From Flavobacterium sp. (GTDB lineage Bacteria > Bacteroidota > Bacteroidia > Flavobacteriales > Flavobacteriaceae), in NCBI RefSeq assembly GCF_027484945.1, contig NZ_JAIXRZ010000051.1, positions 16,906 to 80,905 on the forward strand: a DNA stretch of 64,000 nucleotides, written 5' to 3'. Positions 53,667-61,958 of the stretch are shown here, piece after piece (position 1 is the first letter of the stretch; every line of letters starts with the position of its first letter). The translations under genes and the position numbers were made by a program. The notes beneath the pieces were generated by a model, which made no database searches, was not told the origin of the DNA, and saw only the letters and a program-made list of their open reading frames with translations.

Positions 53667-53982
53667 ACATTTTACGCAGAAAATTAAGTAATTAGCCATA
53701 AAAAAACCCATTCCAAAGAACAGGTTTTACAAATCGATTAATGAGCATAGTTTACTTTAATGCTTCCACACGAATACTTTTGCATAGATTTGAGATAAGA
53801 TGTATCAAAAATCTACATAATTGAATCTTTTAAAATATATTCTCTCAGGATTTAGAAATTTGTAGTTTACTGCTGCCCAAGGTATATTAATCTTTTTGAT
53901 TGAGGATGGTATTTTTAGTGTTTTTGACTACTTATAATTTTGATTTGCCTCTTTATTTAATTCACTTGAAGCAAAAAAGGGT
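53667..53982. other. intergenic region between rpsA promoter and the FISUMP gene
   Basis: About 316 nt without a convincing gene. It holds one hairpin terminator (53703-53728). The rest (53729-53982) is AT-rich with a 15-codon open frame at 53738-53785 that I do not believe. It may be the long 3' UTR of the FISUMP gene or the eroded remains of a gene. Confidence 0.5.
53701..53730 (-). terminator. intrinsic terminator downstream of the FISUMP gene
   Basis: Arms 53703-53713 and 53718-53728 (AAAACC...GGTTTT with two G-T pairs), tetraloop, and a T-run on the minus strand. It stops transcription arriving from the FISUMP gene about 255 nt after its stop codon and before rpsA. Confidence 0.7.
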
Positions 53983-55320
53983 CTAATCCCTAAGACAACG
54001 AACTGAATAACCTTCCTTCATATCGGTGAGGCCACTGACTGCGAGACTAGAGCCGTAATACAACCAGCGTTGCCAAGCACCTCCGGACTCCTCAGTTGAA
54101 CTCCACCATTCACCTTGGTAGCCAATACTGTCGAATGGTCCATAAAAGTAGCGATGTCCACCAGGATAACCTGTAAAACCTGATTCGTTGGTTGCTGCCG
54201 TGTTGGGAGATAGCCAAAGTGATATGCCTGTTGCTTTCATTTTACCTCCTGCAAACGGTGCACCTCCCAAACAATCAGTTAGTTGCGACCACTCAGCATT
54301 TGTCGGTATATGCCAACCTGTAGGTGCCAGTTTTTTTCTTAGCGAAGGATTAACTGCTGAGGCACCATCGTAAATGCCCGCTACAGCATACCAATTATAC
54401 AGTTTACCATAAGTTGTACCATTGGCTGTTGTATTGTTGTAATAGCACCAAGCTCCAGTTGTGAGGTTTGCCCATTCTGTTGGATCGGTTACTTGAGGAA
54501 TTGGTGTGCCATCACTATACTTAGATACATTTAAATTTTGTTTGGTAAAAGTAAGCCCACAATTGGTAACTGATTGGTAGATGTTACCATCAATATCGAT
54601 CACATTAGGACCAGGAATATTGATTGCCGAAGAATTTTGCAACGTAGTAAAGGTAATTTGGTTACCATATGCTGTTCCTAAACTGTTGGTGGCGTAAGCT
54701 CTTACATAATAAGTCGTATTAGCTATTAGCCCTGTTATATTACTTGTAAAAGTACCAATTCCTGTTCCTTCTGTTGTCCTTGTTGATAAGGAAATCGTAG
54801 GATTAAAACTGGTACTCCAACAAACTCCTCTTTCAGTAATAGCAGCACCACCATCATTTGATATAGTTCCGCTAGTTACAGCAGCAGTTTGTGTAATGGC
54901 TGAAGCTGCCGAAGTCGTTAGTGTTGGTAATGTCACTGTAGCAGTTGTAGTAAGCGTTACATCATTTGTATATGTGAGCGAATTTCCTACTGCATTGTAT
55001 GCACAAACTCGGTAAATATATGTTGTATTGGGTGTGAGTCCTGAATCAGAAAAAATTAATATATCTTGATTTACGGTACCAACAACAGCATAATTTGTAG
55101 AAGCTGTTCTTCTCTCTATTTTAAAACCTATTTCATTGCTTGAGTTATCAGACCACGACAAGTTTATTTGTGAAGAAGAAGCAACGTTTCCCATTAAACC
55201 AGTTGGAGATAATGGTATAATGTTAGTTACAGTGTTTTCGTTGCTATCGGTACTTGTGGAGCAACCAAAAAACATAACTACAAAAATCAATATATTAAAA
55301 TATAAAATTCTATTTTTCAT
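53983..55320 (-). CDS. FISUMP-domain lipoprotein with fibronectin-like domains
   Basis: 445 residues from the ATG at 55320. Lipobox F-F-G-C at about residue 20. A fibronectin type III domain (about 36-125), a second beta-sandwich of the bacterial surface type (about 130-225, R-G-V-C-W-S-T-S-F-N-P-T and Y-V-R-A-Y-A-T-N), then the Fibrobacter succinogenes major paralogous (FISUMP) domain (about 240-445: D-I-D-G-N-I-Y-Q-S-V, G-W-H-I-P-T-N-A-E-W, W-W-S-S-T-E, S-V-R-C-L-R-D). Such proteins are surface lipoproteins of unknown binding function. No T9SS C-terminal domain. Its promoter has a perfect palindrome. Confidence 0.9.
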   Translation of the reverse strand: MKNRILYFNILIFVVMFFGCSTSTDSNENTVTNIIPLSPTGLMGNVASSSQINLSWSDNSSNEIGFKIERRTASTNYAVVGTVNQDILIFSDSGLTPNTTYIYRVCAYNAVGNSLTYTNDVTLTTTATVTLPTLTTSAASAITQTAAVTSGTISNDGGAAITERGVCWSTSFNPTISLSTRTTEGTGIGTFTSNITGLIANTTYYVRAYATNSLGTAYGNQITFTTLQNSSAINIPGPNVIDIDGNIYQSVTNCGLTFTKQNLNVSKYSDGTPIPQVTDPTEWANLTTGAWCYYNNTTANGTTYGKLYNWYAVAGIYDGASAVNPSLRKKLAPTGWHIPTNAEWSQLTDCLGGAPFAGGKMKATGISLWLSPNTAATNESGFTGYPGGHRYFYGPFDSIGYQGEWWSSTEESGGAWQRWLYYGSSLAVSGLTDMKEGYSVRCLRD

Positions 55321-55349
55321 GTGTTTGTTTATCAAATAAAAAGTTCAAG

Positions 55350-55367
55350 TTTGTAAATATTTACAAA
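55350..55367. promoter_or_regulatory. 18-bp perfect palindrome, candidate operator of the FISUMP gene
   Basis: TTTGTAAATATTTACAAA is its own reverse complement. It overlaps the -7 element (55364-55371) and the expected transcription start, so a bound regulator would block the promoter. Confidence 0.6.
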
Positions 55368-55395
55368 ATTAAAATTGGTTTACTTTTAAATCAAA
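55364..55395 (-). promoter_or_regulatory. promoter of the FISUMP lipoprotein gene
   Basis: Minus strand: TTTG (55395-55392), 20-nt spacer, TAATTTTG (55371-55364), both exact. Leader about 35-40 nt. Confidence 0.7.
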
Positions 55396-55500
55396 TTTAT
55401 CACTTTAAGTCTTTCAATTCAACAAATCAGCCTCTCTATTAATACGTTAAAATCAAATATGATGTCGATGATACGGAAAAAAATCAGATATTGTTAAATA

Positions 55501-56742
55501 TTATTCAATAATCGTTTCATGTTTATGCTTAAAGAAAATAGCAAATAATATAGCAATCACGAGTGAATACACTGCAAAAGCCAACCAGATGTTATGCCAA
55601 TCGCTAACACCTTCTTTTACAAAATATTTCCCTATGAAATAGCCTGAAGCTTTACTACCTAAATAAGCACCAAGCCCATTACTCATCATCATAAACAATC
55701 CTTGAGCAGAAGAGCGAATTTTTGTATCCGTTGTTGTTTCCACGAATAAAGAGCCTGAGATATTAAAAAAATCAAAAGCCATTCCGTAAACAATATTAGA
55801 TAATAAAATAAGTATTAAGCCAAAACCATCTGGCATTCCGAAAGCAAGAAAACCAAAACGTAATACCCAGGCAAACATTGAGATTAGCATTACTTGTTTT
55901 ATCCCAAAGCGTTTTAAGAAAAAAGGAATTGTAAGTATAAATAATATCTCTGAAATCTGAGAAAGTGACATGATGAATGTAGAATTTTGCGTTGCAAAAG
56001 AATTCTTGTAAATAGGATTTTCAGAAAAACTATTCAAAAAAGCATCTCCATACATATTAGTCAACTGTAAAGCTGCTCCTAAAAACATTGAAAATAAAAA
56101 GAATAAAGCCATTTTATAATCAACAAACAATTTGAAAGCATCCAAACCTAATTTTTGAAAAATAGTTGCATTTTCATCAATAGAGCGTTGTGGAGGACAT
56201 TTAGGCAATGAAAAAGAGTAAACCCCAAGAATAAAGGCCGCAACTGCTGCAATATAAAACTGATTTGCATTTACATTACTATGTGTGAAATTGGTAATCC
56301 ACATTGCAATAACAAAGCCAATTGTTCCAAATACCCGAATGGGAGGAAAAATTTTTACTACATCAAAATTATTATTCTTTAAAACAGTATAACCAATTGA
56401 ATTTGATAATGAAATGGTTGGCATATAACAAATCATAGCAGCGAAAATGACATAAAAGAACATGTCTGGGCTGTCAATCTGAGGAACTATCAATAAAATA
56501 ATCCCATATAATATATGTAATAACCCATAGAGTTTTTCAGCATTCATCCATTTATCAGCAATTATACCTGTAATAGCAGGCATAAATAACGATGAAAGTG
56601 CTAGCGTTGAAAAAATGGCTCCAAATTCAGGAAATCCCCAACCTTTTGCATTCAAGCAATAGGTTCCAATAGTAATTAGCCATGCTCCCCAAACGAAAAA
56701 TTGGAGAAAACTCATTAAGGTTAATCGAACTTTTATGCTCAT
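55501..56742 (-). CDS. nupG: NupG-type nucleoside:proton symporter (MFS)
   Basis: 413 residues with about 12 transmembrane segments. It aligns by eye with E. coli NupG through the N-terminal half: S-F-L-Q-F-F-V-W-G-A-W-L-x-T-x-G, F-M-P-A-I-T-G-I-I-A-D-K-W and D-x-V-x-x-F-P-P-I-R-V-F-G-T-I-G-F. NupG imports nucleosides driven by protons. It is separate from its neighbours: promoter upstream, and 164 nt of AT-rich DNA to the FISUMP gene downstream. Confidence 0.88.
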   Translation of the reverse strand: MSIKVRLTLMSFLQFFVWGAWLITIGTYCLNAKGWGFPEFGAIFSTLALSSLFMPAITGIIADKWMNAEKLYGLLHILYGIILLIVPQIDSPDMFFYVIFAAMICYMPTISLSNSIGYTVLKNNNFDVVKIFPPIRVFGTIGFVIAMWITNFTHSNVNANQFYIAAVAAFILGVYSFSLPKCPPQRSIDENATIFQKLGLDAFKLFVDYKMALFFLFSMFLGAALQLTNMYGDAFLNSFSENPIYKNSFATQNSTFIMSLSQISEILFILTIPFFLKRFGIKQVMLISMFAWVLRFGFLAFGMPDGFGLILILLSNIVYGMAFDFFNISGSLFVETTTDTKIRSSAQGLFMMMSNGLGAYLGSKASGYFIGKYFVKEGVSDWHNIWLAFAVYSLVIAILFAIFFKHKHETIIE

Positions 56743-56774
56743 AAATTGTAATTCGTTTAAGTGAATATAGTCCG

Positions 56775-56805
56775 TAAATCTACAAGAATAATTGAGATAA
56801 ACAAA
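56775..56805 (-). promoter_or_regulatory. promoter of the nupG-type gene
   Basis: Minus strand: TTTG (56805-56802), 19-nt spacer, TAGATTTA (56782-56775), one mismatch. It lies between cmk and nupG. Confidence 0.5.
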
Positions 56806-56808
56806 GGA

Positions 56809-57501
56809 TTACAACGATTTCACGTATTCGTTAACCAACTCCAATACCACTTGCAATTGCTCTTCTCTTGTCAAATGCGAATTATCAATTTCAATCGCGT
56901 CTGCTGCTTTAACAAGTGGAGAATCAGAACGATGAGTATCGATATAATCGCGCTCGTTTACGTTTTTTAAAACTTCATCATAGGACACTATCACTCCTTT
57001 AGCTTGAATTTCGTCAAACCGCCGTTGCGCTCGAGTTTCGGCACTCGCATTCATGTAAATTTTCAATTCAGCCTCAGGAAAAACAACTGTACCAATATCG
57101 CGTCCATCCATTACAATCCCTTTTTCTTTTCCCATCGCTTGTTGTTGTTCGACGAGTTTTGAGCGAACGGCAGAAATTTCAGCAACTTTACTGACCAATG
57201 AAGAAACTTCTAAGGTTCGAATTTCCTTTTCTACATTTTGACCATTTAAAAACATTTCGCCAAAACCCAATGCTGGATTGAACACAAAATGCAAAGTGAT
57301 CTGATCTAAATTGGAAATTAAACCTTCAGCATCCAAATGACTAGTCGAAACAAAATGATGTTGCATTGCATACCATGTGACTGCTCGATACATGGCGCCT
57401 GTATCTACGTAAACGTAACCTAATTGTTGCGCCAACTGCTTGGCCAATGTACTTTTTCCTGTAGAAGAAAATCCGTCAATTGCAATGGTAATTTTTTTCA
57501 A
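56809..57501 (-). CDS. cmk: cytidylate kinase
   Basis: 230 residues. P-loop G-F-S-S-T-G-K-S-T (about residues 9-17), then G-A-M-Y-R-A-V-T-W (about 37), G-R-D-I-G-T-V-V-F-P (about 154, nucleotide-binding) and R-A-Q-R-R (lid, about 180). It phosphorylates CMP and dCMP. It begins 12 nt after porQ and is surely co-transcribed; porQ-cmk adjacency is known in other Bacteroidota with type IX secretion. Confidence 0.95.
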   Translation of the reverse strand: MKKITIAIDGFSSTGKSTLAKQLAQQLGYVYVDTGAMYRAVTWYAMQHHFVSTSHLDAEGLISNLDQITLHFVFNPALGFGEMFLNGQNVEKEIRTLEVSSLVSKVAEISAVRSKLVEQQQAMGKEKGIVMDGRDIGTVVFPEAELKIYMNASAETRAQRRFDEIQAKGVIVSYDEVLKNVNERDYIDTHRSDSPLVKAADAIEIDNSHLTREEQLQVVLELVNEYVKSL

Positions 57502-57513
57502 TGGTATTTTTTT

Positions 57514-58542
57514 TTAATAATCATCTTGTAAATTGATGGTAAGTCCGAACAAACTCGTATTGGCTGCCAAGGTATACCGCGAATAGGAATAATCAAACTT
57601 TAATCGGCCCATTTTCAAACCAAATCCAGCACAGATTCCTGAAAAGTTGCGTTGATCTACAATCCGCAGTTCTTCGCCTCTTCTGAAATTATAACCTAAT
57701 CGTAAATTAATACTTTTCTTTGGGAATAATTCAATACCAAAAATCATGTGGCGCAATACATTGTTAAAAAAACCAGGGTTATCCTCTTTTGTACCTCCAT
57801 CTAAATTTCCAACCGAACGGTTAGGATTGGAAAAAGCTACATTCCATTGTTGCAAATTTTCTAAGGTGAGATGCCAACGGATAGGCACATTATCCAATTC
57901 CTGTGAAACTCCAACTAACACTTCGAGCGGCAACTTTTCGCGTAAACCCGAATAGGTTGTAATTTGTGTTCCGATATTTCGTACAGAAAGCGCCCAATTG
58001 ATATCATTATCGGAATCGACATACAACATTCCTATATCAGCTGCAGCACCAAATGAGCTATACGATTCTAAGGTTGAGGAGATCAATTTTGCATTTCCTC
58101 CCAAATAAAAAGAAGTAAATGGAATATTATACGAATACCCTAGTGATAAGGCCATTTCACTTCCCGTAAACGAAGTTGTAGGTTGTCCAAATTCATCATA
58201 CCCTTGAAAACTTCCGTAATTTACATAGTTAACACCCGCATGAAACGTGTGTACATGACGGTCATAGGTATAGGCATAAGCAGCAGAGCCATAGGTAACT
58301 TCACCGAATAAACTCCCGTAATTGACTGCTAAGTGATTGTCCATTTCGGCATTAATGGTTGCCGGATTAAATAAGGCTTGATTTACATCAGCATCATATA
58401 AAGTAATTACCTTACCACCCAATGCGGCCTGCCGAGGAGAAGTAACTAAATTTAAAAATTGAAAAACCGACTTACCTCCTACTTGTCCCCAACTCCAGAA
58501 AGTGATGAACAGTACTATAAATAAGTATTGATTTTTCTTCAT
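57514..58542 (-). CDS. porQ: type IX secretion protein PorQ
   Basis: 342 residues with a signal peptide (about 1-19, W-S-W-G-Q). The mature protein has a beta-barrel-like pattern, opening V-F-Q-F-L-N-L-V-T-S-P-R-Q-A-A-L-G-G and ending in alternating strands, as in the PorV/FadL-like PorQ family. PorQ helps the attachment complex of type IX secretion. It is the second T9SS gene in the window after porX, and the first of the porQ-cmk pair. The terminator at 58619-58649 separates it from lon. Confidence 0.9.
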   Translation of the reverse strand: MKKNQYLFIVLFITFWSWGQVGGKSVFQFLNLVTSPRQAALGGKVITLYDADVNQALFNPATINAEMDNHLAVNYGSLFGEVTYGSAAYAYTYDRHVHTFHAGVNYVNYGSFQGYDEFGQPTTSFTGSEMALSLGYSYNIPFTSFYLGGNAKLISSTLESYSSFGAAADIGMLYVDSDNDINWALSVRNIGTQITTYSGLREKLPLEVLVGVSQELDNVPIRWHLTLENLQQWNVAFSNPNRSVGNLDGGTKEDNPGFFNNVLRHMIFGIELFPKKSINLRLGYNFRRGEELRIVDQRNFSGICAGFGLKMGRLKFDYSYSRYTLAANTSLFGLTINLQDDY

Positions 58543-58618
58543 AATTTTAAAATAATATCCACTACTAACGGAATTGCTAAGATATTATTTTTTGTCGGTT
58601 TGCTAAAGACTAAAAATA

Positions 58619-58649
58619 ATAAAGCGCAGTATTACCCACTGCGCTTTAC
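58619..58649. terminator. intrinsic terminator of lon
   Basis: Arms AAAGCGCAGT (58621-58630) and ACTGCGCTTT (58638-58647), 7-nt loop, with T-rich flank on the minus strand. It lies between lon and porQ. Confidence 0.85.
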
Positions 58650-58666
58650 TGAAAATTCTATTTAAA

Positions 58667-61120
58667 TCAATGGATCACTTTTGCATTTTTAACTTTTTGT
58701 TCCGTTAAGGCAAGAGCGATAACTTCTTCCATTTCTTTTACATAGTGAAAAGTCAGCCCTTTTAAATAATCGGATTTGATTTCATTGATGTCGCTTTCAT
58801 TTTCATGACATAAAATTATTTCTTTTATGTTTGCGCGTTTAGCGGCTAAGATTTTTTCTTTAATTCCGCCTACAGGCAATACTTTTCCTCGAAGCGTAAT
58901 TTCACCAGTCATTGCTAGTCCTTTTTTAACTTTACGCTGGGTCAATAACGAAACAATAGAAGTCAACATGGCTATACCGGCGCTTGGGCCATCTTTTGGA
59001 GTAGCTCCTTCAGGTACATGCAAATGAATATTATATTTAGCAATAACATCTTGATCTAAGCCAAAGCGTTCAGCATTCGCCTTTATATATTCTAATGCAA
59101 TTGTAGCCGACTCTTTCATTACATTTCCTAAATTACCTGTTAGGGTTAAATTCCCTTTCCCTTTAGAAATAGACGACTCCAAGAACAATATATCGCCTCC
59201 AACAGAAGTCCAAGCTAATCCCGTCACAACACCAGCGACATCATTTCCTTCTGCTTTATCGCGTTCCAATTTTGGCGCTCCTAATACGGCAACCACATCT
59301 TCATCGGTTACTTTTTTATTGTAACCTTCCTCCAAAGCAATCGATTTAGCAGCATTGCGAATCACTTGCGCAATTTTTTGCTCTAACCCTCGCACTCCAG
59401 ATTCACGGGTATAGCCCTCAACGATTTTCTCTAATTGCTTTTTGCCGATAGCAACATCTTTTGTGGTTAAACCATGCTCTTTTATTTGCTTTGGAACTAA
59501 ATGTTGACGTGCAATTTCCACTTTTTCCTCTATCGTATAGCCCGACATTTGAATAATTTCCATACGGTCGCGCAAAGCAGGTTGAATTGTTGACAGCGTA
59601 TTGGAAGTAGCGATAAACATTACTTTGGACAGATCATAACCCATTTCCAAAAAGTTATCGTAGAATGCACTATTTTGTTCGGGATCCAATACTTCAAGTA
59701 AAGCTGATGATGGATCACCGTTGTGACTAATAGACAATTTATCTATTTCATCGAGAATAAAAACGGGATTGGAAGTTCCTGCCTTTTTGATATTTTGAAT
59801 AATTCGTCCAGGCATCGCACCAATATAGGTTTTACGATGACCTCGAATTTCAGCTTCATCGCGCAAACCTCCCAATGAAATTCGAACGTATTCCCGTCCT
59901 AAGGCTTCGGCTATAGAGCGGCCAATCGAAGTTTTTCCAACACCTGGGGGTCCAGTTAAACATAATATAGGCGACTTCATATCGTTTCGCAACTTTAAAA
60001 CCGCTAAATGTTCAACAATGCGTTTTTTTACATCATCCAAACCAAAATGGTCGCGATCTAAAATTTTTTGTGCGTTTTTTAAATCAAATTTATCTTGAGA
60101 ATACTGTTCCCAAGGCAGGTCCAAAATTAATTCCAAATAGTTACGTTGAATGCCAAAATCGGGTGACTGCGGATTCATTCGTTGGAATTTCGAAAACTCT
60201 TTATCAAAATTTTTAGCTGTTTTCTCGTCCCATTTTTTATTCTTAGCGCGTTGACGCATCTCTTCAAACTCTTGCTCATGCGAAACACCACCCAACTCCT
60301 CTTGAATCGTTTTCATTTGTTGGTGCAAGAAATACTCCCGTTGCTGTTGGTCTAGGTCGATTCGAACTTTTGTTTGAATGTCATTTTTAAGTTCCAACTT
60401 TTGCAACTCCATATTCATGTGTTTCAACGTTTCTAAAGCACGTTCTTTGAGTACACTCATGGCTAATAAATGTTGCTTCTCCAAAACGGTAAGATTCATG
60501 TTGGACGAAACAAAATTGATTAAGAAAGACTGGCTTTCAATATTTTTGATAGCAAATGTTGCTTCTGTTGGAATATTCGGACTCTCTTTGATGATTTCGA
60601 TAGCAATTTCCCGCATAGAATCTACAATGGCATTGAATTCAGAATCATAAACGCCAGGGCGAATTTCGGGAACCTCTTTAATATCGGCTTTGAAATAAGG
60701 CCGTTCAGAAGTCATTGCATCGATTTCAAATCGTTTTTTGCCTTGAAGAATGACGGTGATATTTCCATCGGGCATTTTTAGAACCCTTAAAATTCGGGCA
60801 ACAGTTCCCACATGATAGATATCATTTAGGGTTGGATCTTCAATATCTTCATTTTTCTGAGCGACAACACCGATGATTTTATCACCCGTATTGGCATCAT
60901 TGATTAATTTTATGGATTTATCGCGTCCGGCAGTAATAGGAATTACCACTCCGGGAAACAATACGGTATTTCGTAATGGCAAAATAGGAAGACTTTTCGG
61001 CAAATCCTCATTGGCCATCTCTTCTTCATCTTCGGGAGTCATGAGCGGAATCATTTCCGCATCAGCATTAAAATCTTGCAGTGACAAACTGTCAAATGAA
61101 ATCAATTTATGATTCGACAT
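58667..61120 (-). CDS. lon: endopeptidase La (Lon, ATP-dependent protease)
   Basis: 817 residues. N-terminal substrate-binding domain (about 40-240, [14 protein letters not shown]), coiled coil, AAA+ ATPase with G-P-P-G-V-G-K-T (about 390) and Walker B D-E-I-D-K, then the protease domain with Ser in [11 protein letters not shown] (about 713) and Lys in G-G-I-K-E-K (about 755). Lon degrades damaged and regulatory proteins. The N-terminus extends about 40 residues past that of E. coli Lon. Two TGTCA/TGACA dyads flank the start codon. Confidence 0.96.
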   Translation of the reverse strand: MSNHKLISFDSLSLQDFNADAEMIPLMTPEDEEEMANEDLPKSLPILPLRNTVLFPGVVIPITAGRDKSIKLINDANTGDKIIGVVAQKNEDIEDPTLNDIYHVGTVARILRVLKMPDGNITVILQGKKRFEIDAMTSERPYFKADIKEVPEIRPGVYDSEFNAIVDSMREIAIEIIKESPNIPTEATFAIKNIESQSFLINFVSSNMNLTVLEKQHLLAMSVLKERALETLKHMNMELQKLELKNDIQTKVRIDLDQQQREYFLHQQMKTIQEELGGVSHEQEFEEMRQRAKNKKWDEKTAKNFDKEFSKFQRMNPQSPDFGIQRNYLELILDLPWEQYSQDKFDLKNAQKILDRDHFGLDDVKKRIVEHLAVLKLRNDMKSPILCLTGPPGVGKTSIGRSIAEALGREYVRISLGGLRDEAEIRGHRKTYIGAMPGRIIQNIKKAGTSNPVFILDEIDKLSISHNGDPSSALLEVLDPEQNSAFYDNFLEMGYDLSKVMFIATSNTLSTIQPALRDRMEIIQMSGYTIEEKVEIARQHLVPKQIKEHGLTTKDVAIGKKQLEKIVEGYTRESGVRGLEQKIAQVIRNAAKSIALEEGYNKKVTDEDVVAVLGAPKLERDKAEGNDVAGVVTGLAWTSVGGDILFLESSISKGKGNLTLTGNLGNVMKESATIALEYIKANAERFGLDQDVIAKYNIHLHVPEGATPKDGPSAGIAMLTSIVSLLTQRKVKKGLAMTGEITLRGKVLPVGGIKEKILAAKRANIKEIILCHENESDINEIKSDYLKGLTFHYVKEMEEVIALALTEQKVKNAKVIH
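61082..61094. promoter_or_regulatory. TGACA-N3-TGTCA dyad inside the first codons of lon
   Basis: Five-base arms with an AAC spacer; lies within codons 9-13 of lon. With the dyad upstream it makes a pair with centres 50 nt apart. Confidence 0.3.
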
Positions 61121-61130
61121 AATACGTTTA

Positions 61131-61145
61131 GTGTCAAAATGACAC
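61131..61145. promoter_or_regulatory. GTGTCA-AAA-TGACAC dyad in the lon leader, candidate operator
   Basis: A perfect 6+6 inverted repeat 11 nt before the lon start codon, downstream of the TAGATTTG element (61176-61169). It could be a regulator site or an mRNA hairpin; the sequence does not tell which. Confidence 0.5.
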
Positions 61146-61168
61146 GAATTGAGTTAATAATATTCAAA

Positions 61169-61176
61169 CAAATCTA
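61169..61176 (-). promoter_or_regulatory. -7 element of lon
   Basis: Exact TAGATTTG on the minus strand, 49 nt before the ATG at 61120. A TTTG is present 13 nt upstream, shorter than the usual spacer. Confidence 0.4.
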
Positions 61177-61291
61177 GGATTTGAAGTCCCAAAAAAAAAC
61201 TAAAATCGATATACAACCTATTTAACCCCACAAAACAAACAAGGTCTGTCTTTTATCGATATTATAAAACAATATAGACAACTTTTATGCC

Positions 61292-61322
61292 AAAAAAAAT
61301 CCCGAACAAACATCGGGATAAT
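61292..61322 (-). terminator. intrinsic terminator of the small lipoprotein gene
   Basis: Arms ATCCCGA (61299-61305) and TCGGGAT (61313-61319), 7-nt loop, long T-run on the minus strand. Confidence 0.82.
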
Positions 61323-61344
61323 ATAAATAAAGTTATTATTACTT

Positions 61345-61926
61345 TTATTGTCCTCTAATTGCTTCAAATGAACCATCAGTTATAGTAGCTATATTTGAGC
61401 CGCCTAAAGCAGACTTTATAGTACCTGAAAAAGTTCCGATAACCTTGCCTGGATTTGTTGGATTTGAGTATAATGTAACATTCGATAACGAAGATATATT
61501 AACATTCATTGTACCACCAGATGTAGTAGAATATAAATTGTCAATACTAGAATTACTATTAATAAAAGTTATTTGGAATGCATTATTTGTTGAAGAATTT
61601 GAAGAATTAAAAACAAAATTACCAGTCGATGTGGATGGAAAAATCATACTTACAGTTAGAATTGGAAAATTGTTTGAATTCGTTTTCTGTAATGCAATTG
61701 AATTAATCGAATAGGTTGATTGACCTCCACTGTTAGGATTTATAATATGATTTCCTTCCCACTCATACAATACCCCATCTAGTTTAAATCTCCATTTATA
61801 AATAGCCGCATTAACATTGTTAGATGAGCCATTATTAACTTGCAATGCAGGATCGATAGGTTCATTTTCACAAGAAATAACTAAAAATGCAAAAAGGGAT
61901 AGTAAAACAACGCTAATTTTTTTCAT
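61345..61926 (-). CDS. small lipoprotein of unknown function
   Basis: 193 residues. Signal peptide with lipobox V-I-S-C (cysteine at about residue 19), then a Ser/Asn/Thr-rich beta-strand protein with Y-K-W-R-F-K-L-D-G-V-L-Y-E-W near the N-terminus and a repeated pattern of short strands after. It resembles the DUF6252-type lipoproteins of flavobacteria in general layout, but I cannot confirm the family. High Asn and Ser content is unlike its neighbours. It has its own -7 element (TATATTTG, 61953-61946) and terminator, so it is monocistronic. Confidence 0.8.
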   Translation of the reverse strand: MKKISVVLLSLFAFLVISCENEPIDPALQVNNGSSNNVNAAIYKWRFKLDGVLYEWEGNHIINPNSGGQSTYSINSIALQKTNSNNFPILTVSMIFPSTSTGNFVFNSSNSSTNNAFQITFINSNSSIDNLYSTTSGGTMNVNISSLSNVTLYSNPTNPGKVIGTFSGTIKSALGGSNIATITDGSFEAIRGQ

Positions 61927-61945
61927 GATTTTTATAAATATTTTT

Positions 61946-61953
61946 CAAATATA
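61946..61953 (-). promoter_or_regulatory. -7 element of the small lipoprotein gene
   Basis: Exact TATATTTG on the minus strand, 20 nt before the ATG at 61926. Confidence 0.4.
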
Positions 61954-61958
61954 ACAAT

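Noticed and set aside
53738-53785. 15-codon minus-strand frame ending just before the hairpin downstream of the FISUMP gene.
   Set aside because: Too short, no conservation evidence; more likely chance in AT-rich DNA.
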